Assembly (NCBI RefSeq): GCF_003260195.1
Contig: NZ_QEIH01000004.1
Coordinates: 124,001-188,000, forward strand
Length of the DNA: 64,000 nt
DNA from: Lutibacter citreus
Lineage (GTDB): Bacteria > Bacteroidota > Bacteroidia > Flavobacteriales > Flavobacteriaceae
Reading direction: 5' to 3'
Shown here: piece by piece, positions 25,808 to 33,653 of the stretch
Position numbering within the stretch: the first letter of the stretch is position 1
Layout: every line of letters begins with the position of its first letter
Notes under the pieces: generated by a model
What the model was told of the DNA's origin: nothing
The model's input: only the letters and a program-made list of their open reading frames with translations
Databases searched by the model: none
Program-made: the position numbers and the translations under genes

Positions 25808-26776
25808 TTAACAACAACCTCCACCATCATAATGATATGTAGATTCTGAAATAAAAATATCATCTCTTTCTAAATTTTTCAACGCTTCTGCAGTTTTATC
25901 ACAAATAGCTAAAGGCTGATTATTTAATAAAACGTGACCTAATTTATCATCAAAATAATCTTCATCACCAAAATATATGGCTGCTTTACCAGTAAAAATA
26001 CAAGGTCCATCTTCTGGCATTGGATCTTTAATCGCTGCTACTTCAATAGATTCAATATAAATCAATTTGTCTGTAGCATAATTTTTAGGATCCAGAATTC
26101 TATAAGGCTTTCTAGCTCTAATTTCTATAGTTCCAAAACCAGCATCTGTTAACATTTTTACATATTCATCAATTGGTAAACTACCACTTAAACATAAGGC
26201 ACGCAAACGATCATCATTTCTTAAAGTTTCATTCATTGGTTGTTCACAAGTAGGATCGCTCATTACCAATTTACCGTGTGGTTTTAAAACTCTGTACATT
26301 TCAGCAATTGCCTTTTTTAAATCTTCGGCCTTAAATATATTGAATAGACAATTTTGAGCTGCCACATCAATTGAATTATCTTCAACAGGTAAATTTAAAG
26401 CATCTCCTTTTTTAAGGTCTACAAACTCACTTTTAAACCAAGAGTTTTGTTCTTCTGCAACTTCAAAATTTTTGCGAGAAGCTTCTAACATTTCATCTAC
26501 AACATCAATACCAACAACGCCATTTTTTTGACGATTGAAATATGAAAACTGTAAAAGCTCCATACCTCCACCAACACCAACATATAGCATTTTAGGATTG
26601 TTAGATAAATCACGAGCATGTACGGTACTTCCACAGCCGTAATTCATTTCTTGCATAATTTTAGGAATCTTTAAACCTGGTAATTCCCAAATTGGATTGG
26701 TTGTACAGCACAAACCAACATCAGGCGTTAGTGCAGCCTCTTTATATACGTTATGTGTAGTTTCTAAGTAGCTCAT
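25808..26776 (-). CDS. arsM: Arsenite methyltransferase ArsM of the arsenosugar type
   Basis: The 322-residue SAM methyltransferase has motif I near MLYVGVGGGMELL. Three cysteines match the arsenic-binding positions of ArsM: Cys48 in NYGCGST, Cys143 in AAQNCLFNIF and Cys195 in ALCLSGS. Extra pairs are CC at 23-24 and CC at the C-terminus (GGGCC). ArsM methylates arsenite, typically to a dimethylated form. It is the sixth gene of the operon; its start overlaps the stop of the nucleoside phosphorylase gene by one base. A generic UbiE-type methyltransferase is excluded by the cysteines and neighbours. Confidence 0.9.
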   Translation of the reverse strand: MSYLETTHNVYKEAALTPDVGLCCTTNPIWELPGLKIPKIMQEMNYGCGSTVHARDLSNNPKMLYVGVGGGMELLQFSYFNRQKNGVVGIDVVDEMLEASRKNFEVAEEQNSWFKSEFVDLKKGDALNLPVEDNSIDVAAQNCLFNIFKAEDLKKAIAEMYRVLKPHGKLVMSDPTCEQPMNETLRNDDRLRALCLSGSLPIDEYVKMLTDAGFGTIEIRARKPYRILDPKNYATDKLIYIESIEVAAIKDPMPEDGPCIFTGKAAIYFGDEDYFDDKLGHVLLNNQPLAICDKTAEALKNLERDDIFISESTYHYDGGGCC

Positions 26777-27588
26777 TATAATTCTAGTATTAATTCTTTA
26801 AAAAGTGTAATCATATTTGGTTCTGCCTTCCCTGCCAAAGCAATAATTTCTGGAATATTTATTGGTTTTAAATTATCCGGATCACATTCATCGGTTAAAA
26901 CAGTAACTGCAATTGCTTTTAATTTTAGTTGATTGGCAACAATAATTTCGGGCACAGTACTCATTCCAACAGCATCTGCTCCCAATATTTTTATCATTCT
27001 ATATTCCGAACGTGTTTCCAATTGAGGTCCAACAACACTTGCATAAACACCTTTATGTAATTTTATATTATTTTTTGAAGCAATTTTTTCTAGCTTATTG
27101 TTTATTTCAACATCATAAGGCTGATACATATCTACAAAACGCTCGCCTAATTGCTCCACACCTTTAAATGCTAATGGCGAACCACCTTGTAAATTAATAT
27201 GGTCGTCTATCAACATTAATTCTCCTTTTTTGAAGTTTAAATTAACAGCTCCTGCCGCGTTAGACATTAGCAATGTTTTAATTCCTAATTTTTCTAACAC
27301 ACGTATTGGGTAAGTAATTTCTTGCAAATTATAACCTTCATACAAATGAAAACGCCCTTGCATTACCACTACTTTTTTTTCTCCAAAATTTCCGTAAACA
27401 AGTTTACCTTTATGAAACTCTACAGTAGCTTCTGGAAAGTGTGGAATATTGCTATATTCAACTTCATGAATAATTTCAATTTCATTAATTAATTTTCCTA
27501 AACCAGTACCTAATACAATTCCAATTTCTGGAGTTTCAAATCCTTTTTGAATTAAATAATCTGCAGTTTCTTTTATTTTCTTAATCAT
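26776..27588 (-). CDS. punA: Purine-nucleoside phosphorylase
   Basis: The 270-residue protein is a trimeric-type PNP: GIVLGTGLGKLI, VVMQGRFHLYEGY, LLMSNAAGAVN, GPQLETRSEYRMI and VGMSTVPEIIVA are all family landmarks. PNP splits purine nucleosides with phosphate into base and ribose-1-phosphate. In this operon the likely substrate is the 5'-deoxyadenosyl arsenical made by ArsM and ArsS, so adenine would leave and an arsenic-carrying ribose-1-phosphate would form. That role is inference from context; ordinary purine salvage remains possible. It overlaps the upstream glycosyltransferase gene by 8 bases. Confidence 0.93.
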   Translation of the reverse strand: MIKKIKETADYLIQKGFETPEIGIVLGTGLGKLINEIEIIHEVEYSNIPHFPEATVEFHKGKLVYGNFGEKKVVVMQGRFHLYEGYNLQEITYPIRVLEKLGIKTLLMSNAAGAVNLNFKKGELMLIDDHINLQGGSPLAFKGVEQLGERFVDMYQPYDVEINNKLEKIASKNNIKLHKGVYASVVGPQLETRSEYRMIKILGADAVGMSTVPEIIVANQLKLKAIAVTVLTDECDPDNLKPINIPEIIALAGKAEPNMITLFKELILEL

Positions 27589-28183
27589 TAATTAACTGTT
27601 TAAGTTTTGTATTCTTTTCCAAATCTTCATAGGTATCAATATCATTTAGCACATCTAAAAATGATATTGAATGCTTTTTTAAATCTTGTAATGTATCATT
27701 TAAAACTGTTGAAGTTCCCCAATTTTTATATTGAAAAATAGCTTTATTTTCTTTTTTCAATCCTAATAAATAATAACCTCCATCTTGTGCTGGGCCAATT
27801 ACTACATCATTATTTGTTAGCTTTTCAAAAGCACTATTTATATGTTTTACTTCTAAATCAAATAAATCGCTACCCACAATAACAACATTTTTATAACCGC
27901 TTTCAAAGCCATTTTTAAAAGCATTGTACATTCTAATTCCTAAATCTTCTCCTTCTTGCTGGTACTTTTGATAAGCTTCACTCCAACCATCATTATTTCT
28001 AATTTTTACTGAATAATAAATAGCCTTATCACAATCTACATTCTCAATAACATTTGCCGTATGTTCTAATAATATTTTATAGGTTTTTAAAGCCGCTTTA
28101 TCTCCAATAGTTTTTGCTAAACGAGTTTTTACTTTTCCTAATTCAGGATTTCGTGTAAAAACAAGTAGTAAATTATTCTTCAT
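27581..28183 (-). CDS. TIGR04282-type arsenosugar-associated glycosyltransferase
   Basis: The 200-residue protein carries LLLVFTRNPELGKVKTRLAKTIGDKAAL, a nucleotide-binding N-terminus typical of the arsenosugar-associated GT-A family. NVVIVGSDLFDLEVKHIN and VIGPAQDGGYYLLGL are further family landmarks. Members are thought to attach or process the sugar of arsenosugars, but the exact reaction is unproven. It starts 11 bases inside the end of the upstream rhodanese gene and overlaps the PNP gene, which shows tight coupling. Cytosolic, no signal. Confidence 0.85.
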   Translation of the reverse strand: MKNNLLLVFTRNPELGKVKTRLAKTIGDKAALKTYKILLEHTANVIENVDCDKAIYYSVKIRNNDGWSEAYQKYQQEGEDLGIRMYNAFKNGFESGYKNVVIVGSDLFDLEVKHINSAFEKLTNNDVVIGPAQDGGYYLLGLKKENKAIFQYKNWGTSTVLNDTLQDLKKHSISFLDVLNDIDTYEDLEKNTKLKQLIND

Positions 28184-28673
28184 AAATCTTCTCTCCTTTT
28201 AACAACCATTGACTCCAATCTTTATTAAACGTGTGTACTTTTTTTGTTTCTTTTCCTTTTGAATTTACCAAAGGTTTTTCATTATTACTCCATTCAAAAA
28301 TACCGCCGTATAAATTATAAACATTGGTATAACCAGCATCTTTAATTTTTTTGGCAATAGTTTCGGACCTAATTCCTAATGAACAATACACTACAATTTT
28401 TTGGTTCTTATCTTCAATATTTTTAGTTATATCTTTTATGTTGAAGTGATCATAACCCACCAAAACAGCATTGTTTAAATGACTTGTTTTAAATTCTTTT
28501 GGCTCACGAGAATCTAACAACACGACACTTGTATCTTTTGACAATTCTTCAACATTTATATACGGAATACTATGATCGTTATGTTTGTCTAACACTTTTT
28601 GTAACGTTTCTTGTGCATTTCCAAATTGAAAAACTAAAACAACTACAGCCATAAAAGTTATAACTTTCTTCAT
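28173..28673 (-). CDS. Exported rhodanese-like protein
   Basis: The 166-residue protein has a signal peptide (MKKVITFMAVVVLVFQFGNA, cut near residue 20) and one rhodanese domain with LLDSREPKEFKTSHL and an active-site loop IVVYCSLGIRSE, where Cys97 is the catalytic cysteine. Rhodaneses transfer sulfane sulfur; some bind or reduce oxyanions. Being exported within an otherwise cytosolic arsenosugar operon is unusual. It lies 14 bases after the ArsS gene. Its role, perhaps arsenate or thiol chemistry in the periplasm, is inference. Confidence 0.85.
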   Translation of the reverse strand: MKKVITFMAVVVLVFQFGNAQETLQKVLDKHNDHSIPYINVEELSKDTSVVLLDSREPKEFKTSHLNNAVLVGYDHFNIKDITKNIEDKNQKIVVYCSLGIRSETIAKKIKDAGYTNVYNLYGGIFEWSNNEKPLVNSKGKETKKVHTFNKDWSQWLLKGEKIYEE

Positions 28674-28687
28674 ACTAAAATTTTAAA

Positions 28688-29743
28688 TTAAACTACTGCT
28701 CCTTGACAACTACTACCTGTACCTGCTGTACAACCATAGCAATGTTGCGATGTGATAATGGTTCTTTTACTTAACAAATCTTCATTAAAAGTACTTATGT
28801 GTTTAGATTCGCTTGCAACTTTTAAATTCAACATTTGATTAAAATCACAATCGTATAACCAACCGTCCCAACTTACCGAAATTGTATTGGTACACATTAC
28901 ATTTTTTACGGCTTCAGGATTGTACGCATCAACCAACTCTGTCATATAATCTTCATAATTCTCTGAAGCAATTAAATAATCTAAAAATCGGCTGATTGGT
29001 AAATTAGTAATGGCAAATAAACTGTGAAACTGAATATTAAAATCTTCCTTTAAAGCCTTTTTAAATTTATTTTCTAATCCCATCTGATCACCTGGTAAAA
29101 ATGCACCTGAAGGATTGTAAACTAAATCTAACTTCAATTTAGAATTTGGCATTCCGTAACCAACAACATTCAACATTTCTAATGCTTCAATAGACTTACT
29201 AAAAACTCCATTTCCACGTTGTTTATCCGTTTTACCTTGTGTCCAATGAGGCATTGATGATACAACATGAACATTGTGTTTTTTAAAAAACTCAGGTAAA
29301 TGATGATATTTTTTGTTAGATGTTATAATTGTTAGGTTAGAACGTACAATAAAATCTTTAATTCCAACCTTTGATGCCTCTTCTACAAACCATTCAAAAT
29401 TAGGGTTCATTTCTGGTGCTCCACCAGTTAAATCAAGAGTATGAGCACTTGTAGTTTTTATAACTTCTAAACATTGCTGCATAGTTTCTTTTGTCATAAT
29501 TTCCTGTCTATCTGGACCGGCATCTACATGACAATGTGCACAAACTTGGTTACACATATACCCCAAATTTATTTGTAAAATTTCGAGTTGTTTCGACTTT
29601 ATAGGAAACTGATTTGTTAAGGCTACAGACTCTTTAAATGTTAGTAACTCACCACTTTTAAAAATCCCGTTTGAAAGAATTTCTAATTGCCTTTTACTAT
29701 CTGCTAAACTATTAGCTCTTTTTTTAAGCGATTTTAATGCCAT
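28688..29743 (-). CDS. arsS: Arsenosugar biosynthesis radical SAM protein ArsS
   Basis: The 351-residue protein has the radical SAM cysteines Cys64, Cys68 and Cys71 in GYMCNQVCAHCHVDAGPD. The C-terminal domain ends with further cysteines in HCYGCTAGTGSSC, which may bind a second cluster (DUF3641-like). DLTGGAPEMNPNFEWFVEEA is a further family landmark. Characterised ArsS proteins use a 5'-deoxyadenosyl radical to attach a 5'-deoxyadenosine moiety to dimethylarsenic, the precursor of arsenosugars. It is the second gene of the operon, one base after the AhpD-like gene. The assignment is firm because of motif and neighbours together. Confidence 0.93.
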   Translation of the reverse strand: MALKSLKKRANSLADSKRQLEILSNGIFKSGELLTFKESVALTNQFPIKSKQLEILQINLGYMCNQVCAHCHVDAGPDRQEIMTKETMQQCLEVIKTTSAHTLDLTGGAPEMNPNFEWFVEEASKVGIKDFIVRSNLTIITSNKKYHHLPEFFKKHNVHVVSSMPHWTQGKTDKQRGNGVFSKSIEALEMLNVVGYGMPNSKLKLDLVYNPSGAFLPGDQMGLENKFKKALKEDFNIQFHSLFAITNLPISRFLDYLIASENYEDYMTELVDAYNPEAVKNVMCTNTISVSWDGWLYDCDFNQMLNLKVASESKHISTFNEDLLSKRTIITSQHCYGCTAGTGSSCQGAVV

Positions 29744-29744
29744 A

Positions 29745-30080
29745 CTACATATCTAATTTATTCACTTTATTCATCATTTGAACACCGTGAACTAAAGTTG
29801 CTCCACTTTTTATAGCTGCTCCAACGTGAATTGCTTCCATCATTTCTTCTTTAGTAACGCCACGCTGTAAGCCATCTTTTGTATACGCATCAATACAATA
29901 TGGGCATTGCTCTGTATGCGCAACAGCTAAAGCTATTAAAGATTTTTCACGAGCTGTTAAAGCTCCTTCTTCAAACACTTTTCCGTAGTATTCAAAAAAT
30001 TTTTCTCCTAAATCTTTACTCCAGTCTGTTATTTTTCCAAATTTTCGCAAATCTGCTGGATCATAATAAGTCTTCGACAT
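29745..30080 (-). CDS. AhpD-like peroxidase-type protein of the arsenosugar cluster
   Basis: The 111-residue protein is a carboxymuconolactone decarboxylase/AhpD-like domain with the redox motif CPYC at residues 59-62, preceded by His55. The start SKTYYDPADLRKFGKI and GLQRGVTKEEMMEAIHVGAA are typical of the subgroup found in arsenosugar clusters. AhpD-type proteins reduce disulfides or peroxides with the CxxC pair; here it might reduce an arsenic species or protect ArsS. It is the first gene of the operon; no convincing TAnnTTTG box was seen upstream. Confidence 0.88.
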   Translation of the reverse strand: MSKTYYDPADLRKFGKITDWSKDLGEKFFEYYGKVFEEGALTAREKSLIALAVAHTEQCPYCIDAYTKDGLQRGVTKEEMMEAIHVGAAIKSGATLVHGVQMMNKVNKLDM

Positions 30081-30206
30081 ATTTTTATTTTTGTGGTTCT
30101 ATACTATTATTAGTACGTGAATTTTTGATAAGTTTACAACTAAACTAAATAAATTTAAAGTTATAACTTAATTAATTAAAATTTGTTTAAGATGACGTCC
30201 AAAATC

Positions 30207-30287
30207 TGTCATTATAAATGTCTGAAAGGAAATAAAGAATCCCAACTCAATAAAGCGTAAGATTCATTGCTTTGCCTCAAAATGACA
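30207..30287. repeat. Dispersed palindromic repeat, copy B, with 7-base terminal inverted repeats
   Basis: The element is bounded by TGTCATT (30207-30213) and AATGACA (30281-30287). Inside are AATAAAGAATC (30231-30241) and GATTC (30261-30265), at spacings nearly identical to copy A at 7403-7487. It lies in a gap (30081-30339) between the arsenosugar operon and a DUF1853 gene; nothing else is recognisable there. No protein is encoded, so a MITE-like or REP-like element is most likely. Confidence 0.6.
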
Positions 30288-30339
30288 ACCGAAATCTAAT
30301 TCATCTGATTTCAATAACAAAAAATAGAAAATCTATAAA

Positions 30340-31149
30340 ATGAATTCAAAAAACATCCAGTTACAATATGAAGGATATTTTAATACCCCACTATTATGGA
30401 AATCAATTAATATTTTTGGAATTGAACAATTACAATTACCCGAAATTCCTTTAAATATTTTTAATTATAAACAAATCCCAAACACACGTTTGGGTAAAAG
30501 AGTAGAGCAATTTGTTTTTAATCATTTAGAACAGATTCCTTATATAGAAATTCTAAAAACAAATATTCAAATTCAAAACAAAACAATAACTGTTGGTGAA
30601 ATTGATTGTCTCTTGCTTAAAAACAATGCTCCTATTCATTTAGAAATTGTATATAAGTTTTATTTATATGATCCCAAAGTTGGAAATAATGAATTAGATC
30701 ATTGGATTGGTCCAAATAGAAAGGATAGTTTGGTTACCAAATTAACAAAACTTAAGGACAAACAGTTACCAATTTTATTTAAAAAACATACAAACGAATT
30801 ACTCAATAATTTAAATTATGAAGCTCAAGATTTCACTCAAAAAGTAATTTTTAAAGCGCAATTATTTGTTCCATTAAAACTTAAGAATAATTCTTTCAAA
30901 GAAATAAATAACGATTGCATTTATGGGTTTTATATTAATATAAATCAACTTAAACAATTTGAAAAATGTAAATTTTACATTCCGTCTAAATTAAATTGGC
31001 TACTTGAAGTTCAAACCCAAACAAATTGGATTAATTATGAATCTTTTAAATTGCAAATTATTAAATACCTTGAGCAAAAAACAGCTCCATTATGTTGGTT
31101 GAAACACCCTAACGGAACTTTACAAAAGTTTTTTACTGTTTGGTGGTAA
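30340..31149 (+). CDS. DUF1853 family protein
   Basis: The 269-residue protein matches DUF1853 through RLGKRVEQFVFNHLEQ, GEIDCLLLKNNAPIHLEIVYKFYLYDP and ELDHWIGPNRKDSL. The acidic/Lys pattern GEID...HLEIVYK resembles a nuclease-like core but the spacing is not that of a classic PD-(D/E)xK site, so I do not claim nuclease activity. No signal peptide, so cytosolic. It is alone on the plus strand after the repeat at 30207. The function of the family is unknown to me. Confidence 0.75.
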   Translation: MNSKNIQLQYEGYFNTPLLWKSINIFGIEQLQLPEIPLNIFNYKQIPNTRLGKRVEQFVFNHLEQIPYIEILKTNIQIQNKTITVGEIDCLLLKNNAPIHLEIVYKFYLYDPKVGNNELDHWIGPNRKDSLVTKLTKLKDKQLPILFKKHTNELLNNLNYEAQDFTQKVIFKAQLFVPLKLKNNSFKEINNDCIYGFYININQLKQFEKCKFYIPSKLNWLLEVQTQTNWINYESFKLQIIKYLEQKTAPLCWLKHPNGTLQKFFTVWW

Positions 31150-31327
31150 TTACTTTCCTCTTAAATACAGGGCTTTTAGCACGAAAAACAACCTTTTTAT
31201 TTAATTTATTTAAAATCCTCTATAAAACATAGGTAACAAAAAACTGCTCTTGTTTATATAATTGTATAAAACAAATGATACTATAAAATATCATTCAATA
31301 ATTAAACCAATTTTAAAATATACAATT

Positions 31328-32116
31328 ATGAAAACTATTACTAAAAATTTCAGAAAAGCAATTTCAAAATCAGTAATTCTATTTGCTATTATTGCAACTT
31401 TTACATCTTGCGAAAAAGATGAAACTTTGGAGCAATTAGATCATTCAAGTGCAAAAGAAAAAGAAACTAGTTTCAACTTTGACCAGTTTGGTATTACCCA
31501 TAACAATTACTTAAATTATGTTTGGAATATTAAGAATAATAAAAACCATGAAGCAAGGTTTAAACAAGGCTTATCATTTTATGATAAAACTTTTGGAAGC
31601 TTCAATATTGGTTTGCGTTTTGAAGACGTAAAAAACAACATCCCATTTCATACAAAAAGAGTCTCAAGCATTTTAGAAGGAAACTATAGAGCAAAAACAG
31701 AACAATTAAGTCCTGCAATGACAACTTTCTTAGATAAATTAGCTCAAATTTCAAAAGAGTCATTAGATAACAAATTAACAGTACAAGAATTTGAAAAAAT
31801 AATCTCAAATTATGAAAATGAAATTCGTAAAAACAATATTATAAATATAAATCTAGAAAAAGGTATTTCAAATGATGGAGCTAGTATGTTAGCTATTTGT
31901 TCTATCTTAAAATACAGTACAAAATACTGGTCTGCTTTTGGAAATGATGGTAACGAAGGTGATGACCAACCACTTGCAAGAGGAAAAATAAAGAGAGCTT
32001 TAGCCGATGCTTGGGGCTATGTTTCTGCTTGGACTAATAATGGAGACGGAAGTTATTCTTGGGATCACGGTTCTGCTCTTGTAAATGCAGATTGTGTTTC
32101 AGATAGTGTTAGATAA
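31328..32116 (+). CDS. Orphan lipoprotein of unknown function
   Basis: The ATG at 31328 gives 262 residues; an upstream TTG would add 22 residues before the signal. A lipoprotein signal ends at Cys28 in FTSCEKDE. The mature part is mostly helical (FDKLAQ-type stretches, LTVQEFEKIISNYENEI) and ends in a Trp/Gly-rich segment around AWGYVSAWTNNGDGSYSWDH. I do not recognise the family. The gene is monocistronic, followed by a strong terminator (32148-32184), and has about 180 bases of upstream non-coding sequence in which I could not identify a promoter. Confidence 0.6.
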   Translation: MKTITKNFRKAISKSVILFAIIATFTSCEKDETLEQLDHSSAKEKETSFNFDQFGITHNNYLNYVWNIKNNKNHEARFKQGLSFYDKTFGSFNIGLRFEDVKNNIPFHTKRVSSILEGNYRAKTEQLSPAMTTFLDKLAQISKESLDNKLTVQEFEKIISNYENEIRKNNIININLEKGISNDGASMLAICSILKYSTKYWSAFGNDGNEGDDQPLARGKIKRALADAWGYVSAWTNNGDGSYSWDHGSALVNADCVSDSVR

Positions 32117-32147
32117 CAATCAAAATCATTAAACTATAACATCCTAT

Positions 32148-32184
32148 AAAAAAAGGTTTTGAGATTTATTCAAAACCTTTTTTT
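32148..32184. terminator. Intrinsic terminator after the orphan lipoprotein gene
   Basis: A perfect 15-base inverted repeat (32148-32162 against 32170-32184) with a seven-base loop ends in a run of T residues. It terminates the plus-strand lipoprotein transcript. Confidence 0.85.
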
Positions 32185-32192
32185 ATTTTAAT

Positions 32193-32200
32193 TACTTTTG
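32193..32200 (+). promoter_or_regulatory. Candidate -7 box for the alpha/beta hydrolase gene
   Basis: TACTTTTG matches TAnnTTTG, 34 bases before the ATG at 32235 and just after the preceding terminator. Confidence 0.4.
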
Positions 32201-32234
32201 CTATTCATCTAAAAATCAAATTTTAAGTATTTAA

Positions 32235-33035
32235 ATGCTAAACTATACAGAGTATAAACATAAAACTTCGAAAGAATGGGTAACATTTGTTCATGGAGCT
32301 GGAGGTAGTTCTTCCATTTGGTTTAAACAAATTAGAAGTTTTAGCAAAAATTTTAATGTATTAGTTTTAGATTTAAGAGGTCATGGAAATAGTAAACCTG
32401 CCTTAAAAGACACATTTAAAGATGAATATACTTTTGATGCAATAACAAATGATATTGTAGATGTTTTAAATCATTTAAACATAAAAAAATCTCACTTTTC
32501 AGGAATTTCTTTAGGAACAATTTTAATTAGAAATTTAGCCGAAAAACACCCAAAACGTGTTTTAAGTATGATTATGGGAGGTGCAATAATGCAATTAAAC
32601 CTTAAATCTCAAATATTAATGAAAGTTGGGGTTTTATGTAAATCTATTGTACCATATTTGGTATTATATAAACTATTTGCTTTTATAATAATGCCTCGGA
32701 AAAATCATAAAAAATCACGTTTAATTTTTGTAAATGAAGCTAAAAAACTATACCAAAAAGAATTTATTAGGTGGTTTAAACTAACTTCAGAAATTAATCC
32801 TCTACTCAGCTTTTTTAGAGCAAAAGACACTGAAATCCCTACATTTTATATAATGGGTGAAGAAGATCACTTATTTTTACCAGCAGTAAAAAAGGTAGTT
32901 TCTCTACATTTAAAATCCTCTTTATTGGTAATAAAAAATTGTGGTCATGTTGTAAATATAGAACAAGCTCAAATTTTTAATAATGAGTCTATAAACTTTA
33001 TTAAAAAACTTGAACTTGTTGCAGTAAAATCTTAA
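32235..33035 (+). CDS. Alpha/beta hydrolase fold protein
   Basis: The 266-residue protein has the oxyanion-hole segment VHGAGGSSSIWFKQ, then VLDLRGHGNSKPA and the nucleophile elbow SGISLGTIL (GxSxG). A charge-relay Asp is likely in IMGEEDHLFLP and His in NCGHVVNIEQ. It is a soluble serine hydrolase, either esterase, lipase or C-C hydrolase; substrate unknown. Its end is four bases from the end of a convergent gene for an acidic unknown protein. Confidence 0.85.
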   Translation: MLNYTEYKHKTSKEWVTFVHGAGGSSSIWFKQIRSFSKNFNVLVLDLRGHGNSKPALKDTFKDEYTFDAITNDIVDVLNHLNIKKSHFSGISLGTILIRNLAEKHPKRVLSMIMGGAIMQLNLKSQILMKVGVLCKSIVPYLVLYKLFAFIIMPRKNHKKSRLIFVNEAKKLYQKEFIRWFKLTSEINPLLSFFRAKDTEIPTFYIMGEEDHLFLPAVKKVVSLHLKSSLLVIKNCGHVVNIEQAQIFNNESINFIKKLELVAVKS

Positions 33036-33039
33036 TTCT

Positions 33040-33519
33040 TTATTTGGGCCACTTTATAGTGTCTTCATCAATAAAAATTGGTGACCATTGAATTTCATCT
33101 AATTGGCCATTTGAAATCCAAAAATTTAAAGATTTTTCTTCAATTTCAATTACTTTTTGATCTTCATTATCATTTTCTGAACAATCTTCGAGATAAATTT
33201 TACCAAAATCAAACTCATCTAATTGATTTACTAATTTTAACTCTTTAAATCCAATTAAGGAAACTTCTTCCAATTCATAAAAATCTGAAGAAACAGAAAG
33301 CATCATTAATTTCCAATCTTCAGCTTCATCAAAACTAATAGATAAAAATAATTCATCATATTCCCAAGATTCTGTTGAATCATTATCAGATTCTGAATGA
33401 GAGTATTTATCAATAAAAGAAGGTTCTCCAATTAATTCTTTAACTTCCTCTCTTGTCATTCCAAATTTCAAAAAACCAAGTCCATAACCTGGCTTAATTT
33501 CTTTTAATTCTTTAAGCAT
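33040..33519 (-). CDS. Acidic protein of unknown function
   Basis: The 159-residue protein is very rich in Asp and Glu (for example DCSENDNEDQKVIEIEE). FGMTREEVKELIGEPS resembles the helix-hairpin found in BamE/SmpA-like and some small uncharacterised families, but nothing diagnostic follows. No signal peptide, so probably cytosolic. It is alone on the minus strand, with a candidate -7 box 29 bases upstream. I cannot name a function. Confidence 0.55.
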   Translation of the reverse strand: MLKELKEIKPGYGLGFLKFGMTREEVKELIGEPSFIDKYSHSESDNDSTESWEYDELFLSISFDEAEDWKLMMLSVSSDFYELEEVSLIGFKELKLVNQLDEFDFGKIYLEDCSENDNEDQKVIEIEEKSLNFWISNGQLDEIQWSPIFIDEDTIKWPK

Positions 33520-33547
33520 ATCATTTATTTAATTTATTCATTTTCAG

Positions 33548-33555
33548 CAAATATA
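33548..33555 (-). promoter_or_regulatory. Candidate -7 box for the acidic unknown gene
   Basis: The minus strand reads TATATTTG, matching TAnnTTTG, 28 bases upstream of the ATG at 33519. Confidence 0.35.
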
Positions 33556-33653
33556 AATTAATTTCTGAAACTTATATGTTCAATTATTTATTGAAATTAA
33601 AAAATAATTTTCTGTTCATTTTTAATTTACATTGAATAATAATAAAATGGTTT

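Noticed and set aside
26776..27588. Nucleoside phosphorylase as simple purine salvage gene
   Set aside because: Not excluded, but its overlaps with arsenosugar genes on both sides make a pathway role more likely, so the salvage reading was not used as the main call.
30340..31149. DUF1853 protein as a restriction-type nuclease
   Set aside because: The E...K spacing in EIVYK does not match a PD-(D/E)xK site and no partner gene is present.
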